A stretch of DNA of 64,000 bases from Parasponia andersonii (taxonomy: Eukaryota; Streptophyta; Magnoliopsida; Rosales; Cannabaceae). The stretch covers positions 554,416 to 618,415 of the forward strand of contig JXTB01000066.1 of assembly GCA_002914805.1 (NCBI GenBank), written 5' to 3'. The position numbers were made by a program, and so were the translations under genes. Of the stretch, positions 1 to 10,662 are shown piece after piece. The notes below the pieces were generated by a model. It ran no database searches, was not told the origin of the DNA, and worked only from the letters and a program-made list of their open reading frames with translations. Numbering within the stretch: the first letter of the stretch is position 1; every line of letters begins with the position of its first letter.

Positions 1-507
1 TTACAAGAGTAAAGGAGAAAGCTTAAGGAAACTAGACATTGCACTATCTATGGTTGTCTTGTTTAATAAATGCATCTGTAACCTGAGTTATTAAGCTCGT
101 AAGGGTATCTCAACACCTAATGCCTTGAGACCAACTGGTCTGGAAGTCATTAGCCTAAAGCTCGCTACATGGGTTAAGGATGTATTATTCATAGTATTGT
201 ATTTAAAAAAACCAAAAAAAAATAAAAACAAAAAATTGCCCCACACTTAAAGAAGCTACCCTCGGTGAAATATTAAAACTTATATTACATTTTTTAATTA
301 AGCTCTGTGATTATGTGTTGTTTTATAATCACAAAAAGGAAGTTTTATTAATATTTTAACTTAAGAATATTTTCTTCATTAAAATTTGAGAGTTTGTTTA
401 TTTGGATAAATCAAAGAGAGAAAAAGTGATGATTACTTTGGAAGGAAATTTTGTTAAGTGATAACGCTTTAATTACTAGGGACTAGTAATAAGCTGGTTA
501 GGGGGTG
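1..507. other. non-genic flank left of LTR-like repeat
   Basis: No convincing gene. The stretch ends in a short G-rich run just before the LTR-like repeat begins at 508, which resembles a polypurine tract, so this may be the inner tail of an element that continues out of the window to the left. That reading is inference only. Confidence 0.3.
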
Positions 508-2138
508 TGATGAACGTCTAATTATGTACATTTATTATGAGATTAGATCATCATTATACACTTAGAATTTCATTAAATTCCCTAATTTAAAGCACTTTTG
601 TATACATAGGAATAAAAGCAAGAATTACCTCTAATTTGTGCTAAATATTTGTCTCTACGCAAGTTTCATAAAATAGGTACAGATTCTAAACTACATGGGA
701 TTTTGATCCAATTCTTGAACTCATGGATTTTGAACTCAATTATTAACTAAGTACAATTCATAAGATCTGCCCAGATTATTTTGAAATGGGTCTCAAATGG
801 ACAATATTATAAATTGGACTGCACTCATGTTCAGCCCGACACCCTTTATTGTTTGGCCCATTCTGACCTCATTACAATCTCAAATAGAGTGATTCTTGAT
901 GCTATGGACACTTACACAAAATATCTAGATGATTTGTTCTTTGAGAAAATTCAAAAGAAGCGAAATCTGGGTAAAAATATCGGATATTTCCACATAATAA
1001 GATCAGCAACTGATTTTGACTCAACAGAACCTAACTTCACCAATTTTACTATAAGTCAAGAAATACATCTCCAATTGATGCAATTTTGGTGGCATACGAC
1101 TCCTAAGAGATAAGGCTTCAAGCTTTCTTCTTTGATCAAGACATTTCTCGTCCAAATTTATGAAGTTTCAGATACTTATTTGGGAGGGACTGAATCTGCC
1201 TTATACTTAGTTTACAAATTTGACTTTGTATCTCTAAATTTTCCTATAAATAGATGCTTAAGCTAGGCTTAGGAGGCATCTTGGTTTTGTAAACTATATC
1301 ACTCTCTTTTATTCTCCTCTTGTTATTCATGATATTTTAATCTTGCTTTGCCTTCAAAGTAGTAAGAGTTTTATGTTTATATTTATGTTCATATTGTATT
1401 CATACTTGTTATTCTTCTTCATCATGTTTACTTAATCTTGCATGTTACTAAGGTGAAAGAGTGAATCTCTTGGGGGAAAGATAGGTATAATCTAAATTCT
1501 AGATAGACTTCATTGTTTATATCCTTTAATCATTGTTATATATGTGCTATTTAATTTTCTTAATCAATCTTAATATCCTCCTTGTTAAGTGGTGGGTTTT
1601 GATTCATTATAGTCAACCTTTGGCACAACAAATACTTAATTTCTTTTGTACCGGTTGTGCTAGGAATGAATTTTGATTTATTGTAAACATAAGGTGGCAC
1701 CATGAATGCTTGACCACATTTGCAAGTGTTGACATTATCAAAGAAGGTAATTAAGAAAATTAATCTAATCACATAAATAACTAATAATGAACCTTTAATA
1801 ATTAATCTTCCGATTGGAACCTCCGTTGTGTGTGGATTCCAATTGAGTGATAAAAGATCTTAGGTTATACTTATTTGATGTACCCAAGAGTGGATCCCCT
1901 AATCTTAGAAACTGTTTAATTCTGCAACTTTATATCGTTATATTTTTATCACTTTTTTCATATTGTCATAATCATCCTACAACATACTTTCTTCCATCAT
2001 CTTTATTCCTGTAATATATGTGTTATGGTCTTGTATTATTCACTAACCTTCCTGTGGATCGACCTCGGTCTTACCGAGTAATTTATTACTTTGACACTCC
2101 TGCACTTGGGAAAAGACTTCATTAATTTGAATCAATCA
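508..2138 (+). mobile_element. LTR-like repeat, copy 1 (probable Ty3/gypsy terminal repeat)
   Basis: The block begins TGATGAA and ends near AATCA. It matches, in inverted orientation, a second block at 40922-42526 over its whole length, including both ends. The last ~100 bases contain a 'cctcggtcttaccgag' motif followed by a T/A-rich stretch, which I associate with the 3' end of plant Tat/Athila-type LTRs. It may be a 3' LTR or a solo LTR. Its right edge abuts hAT transposase sequence, so it probably landed in, or replaced part of, that transposon. It is old and diverged from copy 2, and I see no clear target duplication. Confidence 0.5.
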
Positions 2139-2142
2139 CTTA

Positions 2143-4248
2143 ACATTATCACGAATCTTTTTAATTGATTTGTCAATCTCTTTCTATCTATCTTGCACAA
2201 CTAGATCGAGTGTATGAGTATAATACCTCAAATGAAAGAAATCACCATTGCATGAAAATAAGCCTTTCAAATTTAATTGTGTTTGTAATGCATCAATAGA
2301 GACATCATTTGAAGCAGTATTATCTAATGTGACTAATAAAAATCTTTCTCTCAATTTCTCATTTACTCAATAAAGAAAAGATTTTCTCAGACAATGCAAT
2401 ACCAGTATGTGGTGGAGGCATTAAATAAAAGTTTAAAACTCTTTTTTGTAACTTCTAATTCTTATCTATGAATGAGTTATGAGACACATATATCCATCGG
2501 TAATTAAGGAACTCCACAAATCAGATGTCAAACTTAGTCTACCAAATGCAGCAGCTAACATATTTCTAATTCTAACTTTTTCCTAGTAATACATCTTAAT
2601 AGTGTCACTCTTGGCAGTATTTCTACTAATAAGTTCTACCCCAGGATACAAATGTTGTAACATTGCTCTCAACCCCTTATATTCAACAAATTAGAAAGGC
2701 AAATCATGCATAACAATATAAGAAGTAACCAACTCGTGCCATTTTTCAGAATCAAAATGACCAGCACTAAGTGACAATAAATCTTTTTCATGAGAAATAA
2801 GCATTTGCCCAATGTCACGTGTATCTCTTCTTTTACAAGTTTTAAGGTGGCGTGCTATATTACTTGTCCCGTATTTACTAGATGCAAGATACTTTTGTCC
2901 ACATTTTTTACACTTGCTCCTTAGCTTTTTATTAGGACCTAAAGGGAGTATATCAAAGAACTTCCACACTCTGGAGTTCAATGTTTTCTTCTTGACTTTT
3001 GTGTTGCTCTTACTTCCAACTTCTTTCACATCATCATCTTCCTCATTGAGCTCATTCAAATCACCATCCTCAACTTCAAAGCTTGAATCAACACAATCTT
3101 CTTTGCTCATTTACAAAAAAAAAAAAATGATTAGTTGAAGACCCATTAATGAAATCAAACTAGAGTAATTAAATACTAATTAATCAAACACTCAATTTCT
3201 CTCTCTATCCCGTCCTTATTTGTTTCTTAAATATATATAAAGACTATACTGATATCAAATCAAATATTCCTTTACCCACTAGCCAAACACCCAAAATTAT
3301 CATAATGAAATCAAACTGAGTAATTACAGTAACCCAATTTCATACAAAAAGTATCAAATTAAACAATCTAGTGAGAAAAAACCATCAGTAAGTATATCAC
3401 AAGTAATGGATTAATCTAGAGACTAACGACAATACCAGCACAAAGTACTCCACAAACAGATTTATACGGTTGGCTACACTTCCACTTTTTTCATATCATT
3501 CAAAATCTTTAAGCCATTAAAAGAAAAAACAAATAATCAAGACCATGTTTTAATGTAAAGATATTACTATCATTCCTAATAAAATTTTAATACAGTTACA
3601 ATAAATATGAAAAGTATACAATGAGATCAACATATTTACAACCCAAACTATGATGCAAAGGGACAAAAAATAATAATTGTTCTTATTTGTAACATTTTAA
3701 AAGAGAAATTAGCGAGAAGAAGAAGAACAATTAGAGTATACTTTATAGGTCAAACTCACAAATCCAAAAAAAAAAATCACAAACCTTGAGTTTGCAGTAG
3801 ATGGGAGAACCGTAGAAGTCACGATCGAACTCAAAGGCAAAGGTGAGAGTCCTAAGAGGTGGACTGGTCAAGCTGGACTCTTGAGCTCGTGTAGCTGCAC
3901 TTGATGGTTGAGTTTCTTATGCTTAGGTAGAGACGACACAAGAGAGAAAATCGTTTGAAAGAATGAATGACAGCGGCACTAGGTTTCATCTTCTATTAGA
4001 TCACTTAGGTTTTAACTTAAGCTATATACTTATATATTCTTATTTTTTATTTAAAAAATAAAACATTTAAAAGTCAAGCATGTCATGTTCGGATTCGGCG
4101 GGTTGACCCGAACCCAACTTGTTTTCTAGTGCGGATCACACAGGTCGACCCGATTTCGACCCGCACCTCATTTTTCTAACCCAAATCTGCAATAATCGTG
4201 TTAATTTTGGGTCGTGTCGTTGTGTCAAAACCCGTATTGCCACGCCTA
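2143..4248 (-). mobile_element. hAT DNA transposon, 5' part only
   Basis: Read on the minus strand, the element starts at 4248 with a hAT-type terminus (TAGGCGTGGCAATACGGG) followed by the GC-rich subterminal 'gggtcgtgtcg' repeats usual in plant hATs. About 1.1 kb of leader comes next, then transposase sequence from 3110 down to about 2150. The other terminus and the C-terminal third of the transposase are missing, because the sequence changes abruptly into the LTR-like repeat at about 2140. The flank after the intact end is 'attatcat'; with the other end lost, no target duplication can be tested. Confidence 0.7.
2150..3110 (-). pseudogene. hAT transposase (BED finger, RICESLEEPER/DAYSLEEPER type), decayed
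   Basis: An open frame from the ATG at 3110 to 2691 gives 139 residues with an acidic N-terminus and a BED-type zinc finger: Cys67 and Cys70 (CKKC), His88 and Cys92, with the aromatic WKFFD stretch just before it. Below 2691 the reading continues as typical hAT core sequence: an 'ISRNTAKSD' block, then 'LTSDLWSS' and 'LDNASSNDVS', the last containing a conserved acidic residue of the transposase core. Several in-frame stops and a frame change interrupt this part, and the hAT dimerisation domain is absent. It cannot encode active transposase. The finger-only ORF could still be transcribed, but nothing here shows that it is. Confidence 0.7.
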
Positions 4249-4782
4249 ATTATCATGACAACTAACACTAATTCTATAAATAAGCTTTTACGCAACTCTA
4301 ATGATTATAAAACATCAATTTTCTTTTATTTTCATTTCTTTTTTAAGAGAAAAACGTTTCATTCATTAATATAAATATTACCATTAAAAAGACTAGTGAA
4401 GATATTTCCTTCAACTAAATTTGTTCATAGCTACGCCCAAGAGCGAATTTAGCCAAATTATTGTTTATCAATATTTAATAAAGGATAGTGATACAAAAAT
4501 ACTCTTATTTAGAACTTTTGTATGAAAATTAATTTAACTTTTAAAATGTACAAAACAATACAACAACATGAAGATTTATGCAAATTTATATTTTGAGCAA
4601 GTTAACACGAACACCCTCATCACACTAACCTATTGAAATATTTTGGGAAAATATTTTATAACTAAATTTTTACCTCATATTTTCTTAGCTTTGAATTCAT
4701 ATTAGAATCAAAAGAAGGGGTGAAATGGTAAAATAAGTTAATGATGCGTACAATCGTATTTTTACTATTGAAATCATGTTTG
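4249..4782. other. intergenic, AT-rich
   Basis: AT-rich DNA between the hAT end and the MITE-like element. No ORF with recognisable similarity and no clear repeat. Confidence 0.5.
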
Positions 4783-5264
4783 GTATATTGTATAAAGATT
4801 CTCTATTGTATTAATTAAATATAAAAATTCTGTTTGGTTGTGTTTTTGTATGTACTATTTAATACGACATCAAAATTTAATACAGAGAGTATTATTTAAT
4901 ACAAAAAAATAATATGCATTACATTGTATTATAGCATTGACTTTCATCACTTTCTATTTCCTTAATTTCTCTCTTATCCATTTCTCTCACATCACTATTT
5001 CATTTTTAAAAATGGTAATTTTCTAAATACTTTTAAAGTGATATTTTTCAAAATTTAAATTAGAAAGTGATGTTTTTGAAAATAACTTTTGAAAAGTGAT
5101 ACTTTTCAAAATAATATTTTTCTAAATAAAAATTTTATAGTATTAGATTTCAAATATTAATTTTTAATGTATCTTAATACAATATAAAACGAAACATAAT
5201 ACTTTAATATAATAATACAACACATCTTTATACAATACATCATTATACAACGCACCATATATGC
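4783..5264. mobile_element. MITE-like element with inverted ends
   Basis: The left end (…tgtttggtatattgtata) and the reverse complement of the right end (…atatggtgcgttgtata) are alike, and 'ttgtataa/ttgtatta' words are repeated inside both ends. The interior is about 480 bp of AT-rich noncoding DNA. The ends are imperfect and I could not fix the target duplication, so the superfamily is open. It lies about 0.8 kb upstream of the MYB start codon. Confidence 0.45.
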
Positions 5265-5399
5265 CTAAAAGTAGTCAATATATCATATAGTACAAATTTA
5301 CAAATATTAAAGTATTATTTAGTAGAATTAATTTTTAGCGGAAAAGTGAAATATGATAGTATTTTTATGTCCTTATCTTATTAAATTATTGGCAAACTA

Positions 5400-6045
5400 A
5401 AACAGGGTTTAACATGGTCTGATGGCAGGCAGGCACACGTTTTCTCAAGAAAGAGACTCTTTTAATATATCTTTTATACTTGATTGCCGTTAGGAAAATC
5501 GGAAAAACAAAGAGAGAGAATCAAAACGTGAAGATACGAGCAATAAATATAAAATTCTCCAATGGTCTAAGTCATCAACATAAATCAAACCTAACCTCAT
5601 CACGCCACGTGTACGATCCCAAGTTGACTTTTACCAATTTCAAACAACTGGCTCTGTCTATATCTATGTGTATTGTGTACATATAACTAACTAAACACAC
5701 ACACACACACTCTCTGTTATAGGAAAGAACTAAAAGAAAAGGCGGTTGCGTTTAGCATGTAGACCACATCTCGAATTTTGTAGTAGTAGTAGTAGTAGTA
5801 GTAGTAAGAAGAGTCATTGTCTGACTTTGCGCAACCCCACCAAACTAAACCAAACGAAAGCAAAACAAAACAAAACCGAAGTCGCGAAACCAAAGCCAAC
5901 CAACCGAAATTCAATTAAAAAGAAAAAAAAAAGAAGAAAGAAACTCGTTATTTTTTATAACAGTTTCTGACAAAACAGTTCATTTTAATTTTTTGTGTGG
6001 TGTGGTGTGGTGTGGTTTGGTTTGGTTTGATTGTGTTTCTGGGTT
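5400..6045 (+). promoter_or_regulatory. promoter and 5' leader of the REVEILLE-like gene
   Basis: A palindromic G-box CACGTG lies at 5606-5611 in the context ccacgtgt (ABRE-like), with a W-box-like TTGAC shortly after at about 5624. A (CA)n tract at 5696-5710, an (AGT)n microsatellite at 5781-5806 and TGTGG/TTTGG tandem pentamers at 5995-6030 precede the ATG. A G-box fits a light- or clock-regulated MYB gene. No exact evening element (AAAATATCT) was found in this interval. The transcription start is not determinable by eye. Confidence 0.45.
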
Positions 6046-9000
6046 ATGGTGTCCGTGAATCGAAACCCAGCTCCGGCCTTCTACTTCTTCGATCCCATGA
6101 ATATGGGCCTCCCGCCGGCGGCAGCTGCGAATACGACGTCGTTCGGGGACGATCCGAATAAGAAGATCCGAAAACCGTACACGATTACCAAGTCCAGGGA
6201 GAGCTGGACCGACCAGGAGCACGACAAGTTTCTAGAAGCTCTCCAATTGTGAGTCTTCCTTTTTATTTTGATTTTAATTATTTATTTATTTATATTTGGG
6301 GGGTGTCGTTTTTCTGTTTGGTTGCTCAGAAAATTGAGGAAATGTTTTGAATCCTTGATGGTTGGTTTTTATTATTTATTTTTTCAATCGGCATTTAATT
6401 GCTGCTGAAATGGAGATTTAGGTCTTAAGTTTTGGTATTTTTGTTTATTATTGATTTTTTGGGGGCTTATGTCCGATTATTGATTATAATCAAAGTGATT
6501 TTTCCTTCATTCAGATCGAATATGTTCTTTGCTTTAAATTGATTTTTTTTAACTTTTGTTGAAGTTGTATGGAGCTATGTTGAGTGTGATTTTTCCATAT
6601 GAATTAAAATAGGACAGCTTTTCGAATTTGGTGCAAAAATATGTTGTTTTCGACCTTTTGATTTGTAAAATATGCAATCTTTTTGTTTAGTAACACTTGT
6701 TCTTGGTAAATACTAATACTAATAATAACAACAACAACTTTGTTCTGGGTATGGTCCAATGTCTCCACTCATACTAAGATCTTGTGAAATTCTTGTTCAT
6801 CCATTGAAATTAAAATTCATTGCAACCATGTATTTAGTGTTTTTATGGAGCATTTAAAATAAAAAATTTGGATAAATCATTCTCCAGGATACGAAATCAG
6901 TATTATAGTTTTGTATTGTACCCCTTTTTTTTTAAATAAATTTTTTGCTTTTGTTCGTTCAAAGCATTTGTTTACTTGGAGTTTCGGAATGGCACCGAAT
7001 GACCCCATAATGTGAAATAATGGAAAGTGAAAAAGCTTTAATGTGTACTAGGTAGACCGTGCTGATCAAGGCTTTTTTTTTTTTTTTTTTGTTACTTGAC
7101 TCTTTCAGATTCGATCGTGACTGGAAGAAGATTGAAGCATTTGTTGGTTCAAAAACAGTTATTCAGGTACTTCTCTTATCATACTTGAAATTTCCTATAC
7201 AGGTACACTGCTCAAAGTTCGTAAGTTTCTATAGACTTCTCCGAGTGAAACCTAGGTGCTTCTCTGGTACAATTCGAATTCTTCTCAAAGTTCCCATTTG
7301 ATGTTTAGTTTTAACTGAAGTTGAGATGGTTTCATTAGAAAAAGCTTAGGAAGGAATTAACATCCTCTGCCTACTTTTGAGTACCATTGTCTTTATCTTC
7401 TTTTGTTTTCACTTTTTGCTTTCTTTTAGCTACTTTTTATTACATGTCTTTGCTGTTGTCGTCTAATTTAAGGAATGACCTTGATAGATACGTAGCCATG
7501 CACAGAAGTACTTTTTGAAAGTCCAGAAGAGTGGGACAACAGAACATGTACCGCCCCCTCGACCAAAGAGGAAGGCTGCTCATCCATACCCACAAAAAGC
7601 CCCTAAAAATGGTGTGGGTAGTTGATCTATATAAATATATTTTTATGAGTTCTTTATTTTATTAAGTACCCGTTGCTTATAAGCTTGTTTGGCAGCTCCA
7701 AATGTTACTCATGTTACTGGGCCATTTCAATCTTCCGCTGCTTCGCTTGAGCCTGGGTATATCTACAGGCCGGATTCTTCATCCATGCTTGGAAATCCTG
7801 TTACCGGTGCTGCATTGCCTTCTTGGAGTTATAGTTCTGTACCACCAGTCAATGTCACGCAAGTGCACAAAGGTTCAAGTTCTTCTTGCTAAATCTTTAT
7901 GAACTAAACTTCGCTTTTTAATCCATTTAAACTTTATTATTCTATTTCATGGAAATATTTTTAACTTTTGTTGTCTTTCAGATGATGGGAGGTTGTTTGT
8001 GCCAACAGTTGCAAATAATAGTTGCTATAGTAGTAGTACTGAAAGCACTCCAAGGACTAAGCCCGCCAGTGAAATAATTGATCCCAGGGTCCCTTCCAAG
8101 GCTATGAGAGGTAACTGATCTTACAATTTTTTTTTTCTTTTTGCTATTAAAAATATGTTTACTTATACAGACCAGGTGAGATATTGGATACATACATTCT
8201 ATATTTGATTAACAAATATGAATTACCATGTTTTGACCGTTACGGTCACTTATTGTCTCTTAGGTCGTCATGAATGCATTGGCTACAAAATTTATGCCTT
8301 TTTTTTTTTTTGGATCCAAGCTGCAATAATTTTTTATGTTAGCTCCATTTTTTGGATGAATATGCTTGAAGTGAGTATTTTACTTTAGAGAGGAGGAATA
8401 GTGTCATTGTTGTAACTCTATCATCAACTAGTATTTTTGCCCTTGCACCTATAATTCTGGTCCACATGCAAGATGCTCCAGTTGCTAGTGTTACATTTGT
8501 ATAGACCCTCTAGAGACTACCTTCATTTAGAGCACTTTGATCAGTAACTAATTGTTAGTTCATGACTGCAGTTATGCCAGATTTTGCTCAAGTGTATAGT
8601 TTCATTGGCAGTGTCTTTGACGCTAATTCAACTGGCCACTTGCAGAGATTGAAACAAATGGATCCAATAAATTTGGAAACAGTAGGTCCTTTTTATTTCT
8701 GTTTACTTTGTTTTTCGAATTTCATCTGTTCAGAAGTTTTCCGGTGATCCAGTCTTTAATTTCATCTTGTTAATCTCTAATTTCTGAGGGCACTAATTTT
8801 ATTTCACTTTTTCCTAGGCATTGTTGTTGATGCGGAACCTATCAGTTAATTTGATGAGTCCAGAGTTTGAGGATCTTGTAAGTTTTATTTCCTTTCACTA
8901 TTATTTCTCTGCAGCGTAGCTTTGATGGCACAGTGCATAGTTGCATTAAGAATTACACCATTTGCATGTTGCATTGCACTCTATGGTTCATGGCATAATC

Positions 9001-9431
9001 TTTGAAAAAGTTGTCTCCTATGTTGGCTTCTGAGGTGATTGGGGAATCGTAATCCCTTTTTTCTTTTTCCTTTCTTGGTTAATCAAACCAGAAATGTATG
9101 CGCATGTTAAATTAGTTACTGTTGGTGTAATATATGCCATGAAACATTCTGTGACCTGAGCAAGCCTCTTTTGCTTATGTCATTGAGCATGTTGGTTACA
9201 AGATGTGCCCTGTATCACATCCTTTACATGTTCTTTTTCCCTTCTCTAGCTAGCAAGGCATGATGGTATTGCTTTAATATTTATATAAAGCCTTCGGTTT
9301 TCTCATTATTTATGAATCCAATACAGAGAAAGTTGCTTTCATCATATGATGTTGATGAGGACATGGTGGATAAATCCATTGGAACGTGTAACTTCCGGTT
9401 CAAATCGGAGAATGCTATCCTATCTGCTTAG
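6046..9431 (+). CDS. RVE6: REVEILLE-type MYB transcription factor (RVE6-like, RVE3/5/6 clade)
   Basis: Eight exons: 6046-6248, 7109-7166, 7488-7611, 7696-7872, 7982-8110, 8572-8681, 8818-8877, 9327-9431. They join in frame to 321 residues, all with GT-AG introns. A single MYB-like domain of the SHAQKYF class occupies about residues 48-100; SHAQKYF itself is residues 90-96, split from its upstream part by introns 1 and 2. It is followed by a Pro-rich basic stretch (PPPRPKRK). The C-terminal half carries the LCL-type conserved blocks ([14 protein letters not shown] at about 234-247, [15 protein letters not shown] at about 280-294) found in RVE4/6/8 relatives. Such proteins act in the nucleus at evening elements within the circadian clock. 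The ATG at 6046 gives the family N-terminus. Assignment to RVE6 rather than RVE5 or RVE3 needs a tree. The gene is convergent with the DUF2358 gene. Confidence 0.93.
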
Positions 9432-10662
9432 GAAGCCAACAGTAAATGTACCAAGTTTCATCTGCCCGGGAGAAGGAACAAGCTGTAAGTGTGTGTGCTA
9501 ACAACTGCCAAAGCATTGACACTCTGTATATATGTCTGAATACGTGAACATAAGTCGAATTAGCCCCAGGTTACTCTGAAGTGAAATCTTGTCAAGGGTT
9601 CAACTTCATTTTTGTGTGGTTGTGTATATATAAAGTATGGCCGTTTATCTTCCAGGAAAGTTGGGTAGTATTAGATTATTAGTCAACTTCTAGGTTTGTT
9701 TCAGAGGCTATCCTGTATAGAGATATGATGAGTGTATCGCCACCAGGTGTTGATTGTATATGGTTTGTACTATGTGCTTTATGTTTTGCACACTGAGACT
9801 ATCAGAAGTTAGTTTGGTGAATTGCTTTGAGCCAAACAAAGAAAAAGAATAAATCCCTTTTGGCTCTTGCTGCATTTGATTGTGGGCCCCCCTTGGATCC
9901 TGAGAAATACCTATTAATGATGGTGATGGAAATCTGGAATATGGTAACGGCTTAAAAAGTAATTCTTGGCGTATGAGATCCGGGCTATTCTACTTATTGA
10001 CTTTGCTCCTCATACTTTCCGTGGTGCATCAAATTCAGTACTTAGGTAAAAGTCTCTCTTCAATTGATGATAATTCATATAATATAGGGGATCTTATGCT
10101 TCTCAAGGACTTGTGTGGTAAGAAACATTCAAACAGGTCGGAATATGATACAACAAATTTGAAAGATCGGTGGAAAACGACGGTCTTTTACTCACTAGAA
10201 AGAGGCCTTTTATTTTCCACACCAAAATATTTTAGTATATAATTAGTATTCAACCTGCTAACCTTAACTAATAACTGAGATACTATTTCCAAGTCCTCTA
10301 TCAACTTGGATATCTCATTTTCTAGCCAAACCTATATCTTCGTGAATTCATCTTAAAAATATAAATGGAACTGACTTACAAAACTCGTTACAAGTAACTC
10401 CCAAAATTCATATTTAGCAACATAAACAGAAACCAATACACCACAACTTGGATAGAGATTTGAGTTCGCCAACCCAAGAGGCATACTATTTACAAGTTCA
10501 CTCGCTGTTACACACCAGAGAGAGGGAGAGACAGCTATACAATATTGCAATTTCACGGTTCATTAGTTTGACGACTACACATTTTAATTTAACCTGAAAG
10601 ATTCCTGGACATAATACATGTATCTCTGGGAAACTGCAATTAGCTAAGCTACGAGGTTTACC
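9432..10662. other. 3' region between convergent genes
   Basis: The first ~450 bases are probably the 3' UTR of the REVEILLE-like gene, with a possible AATAAA signal near 9848. From 9973 an 89-codon ORF is open (listed separately). Nothing else is recognisable before the stop codon of the minus-strand DUF2358 gene. Confidence 0.5.
9973..10242 (+). CDS. small ORF, putative secreted peptide (unverified)
   Basis: An ATG-started ORF of 89 codons. The N-terminus (MRSGLFYLLTLLLILSVVHQ) looks like a signal peptide: a basic residue, then an uninterrupted hydrophobic run. The remainder is polar with one cysteine and a cluster of charged residues, and no membrane segment. I recognise no family. It lies 540 bp downstream of the MYB stop codon, either in its extended 3' UTR or as an independent transcript. 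It may be chance: a hydrophobic run is easy to obtain in T-rich DNA. Confidence 0.2.
   Translation: MRSGLFYLLTLLLILSVVHQIQYLGKSLSSIDDNSYNIGDLMLLKDLCGKKHSNRSEYDTTNLKDRWKTTVFYSLERGLLFSTPKYFSI

Noticed and set aside
781-1113. 110-codon ORF inside LTR-like repeat copy 1
   Set aside because: It starts at a non-ATG codon, shows no recognisable domain and lies inside a noncoding repeat.
2812-3138. Plus-strand ORF opposite the hAT BED-finger frame
   Set aside because: Shadow of the minus-strand transposase; rich in Leu/Ser from complementary acidic and lysine codons.
5746-5970. Possible upstream ORF with a poly-Ser tract before the REVEILLE-like gene
   Set aside because: It begins with TTG, and the poly-Ser is only the translated (AGT)n microsatellite.
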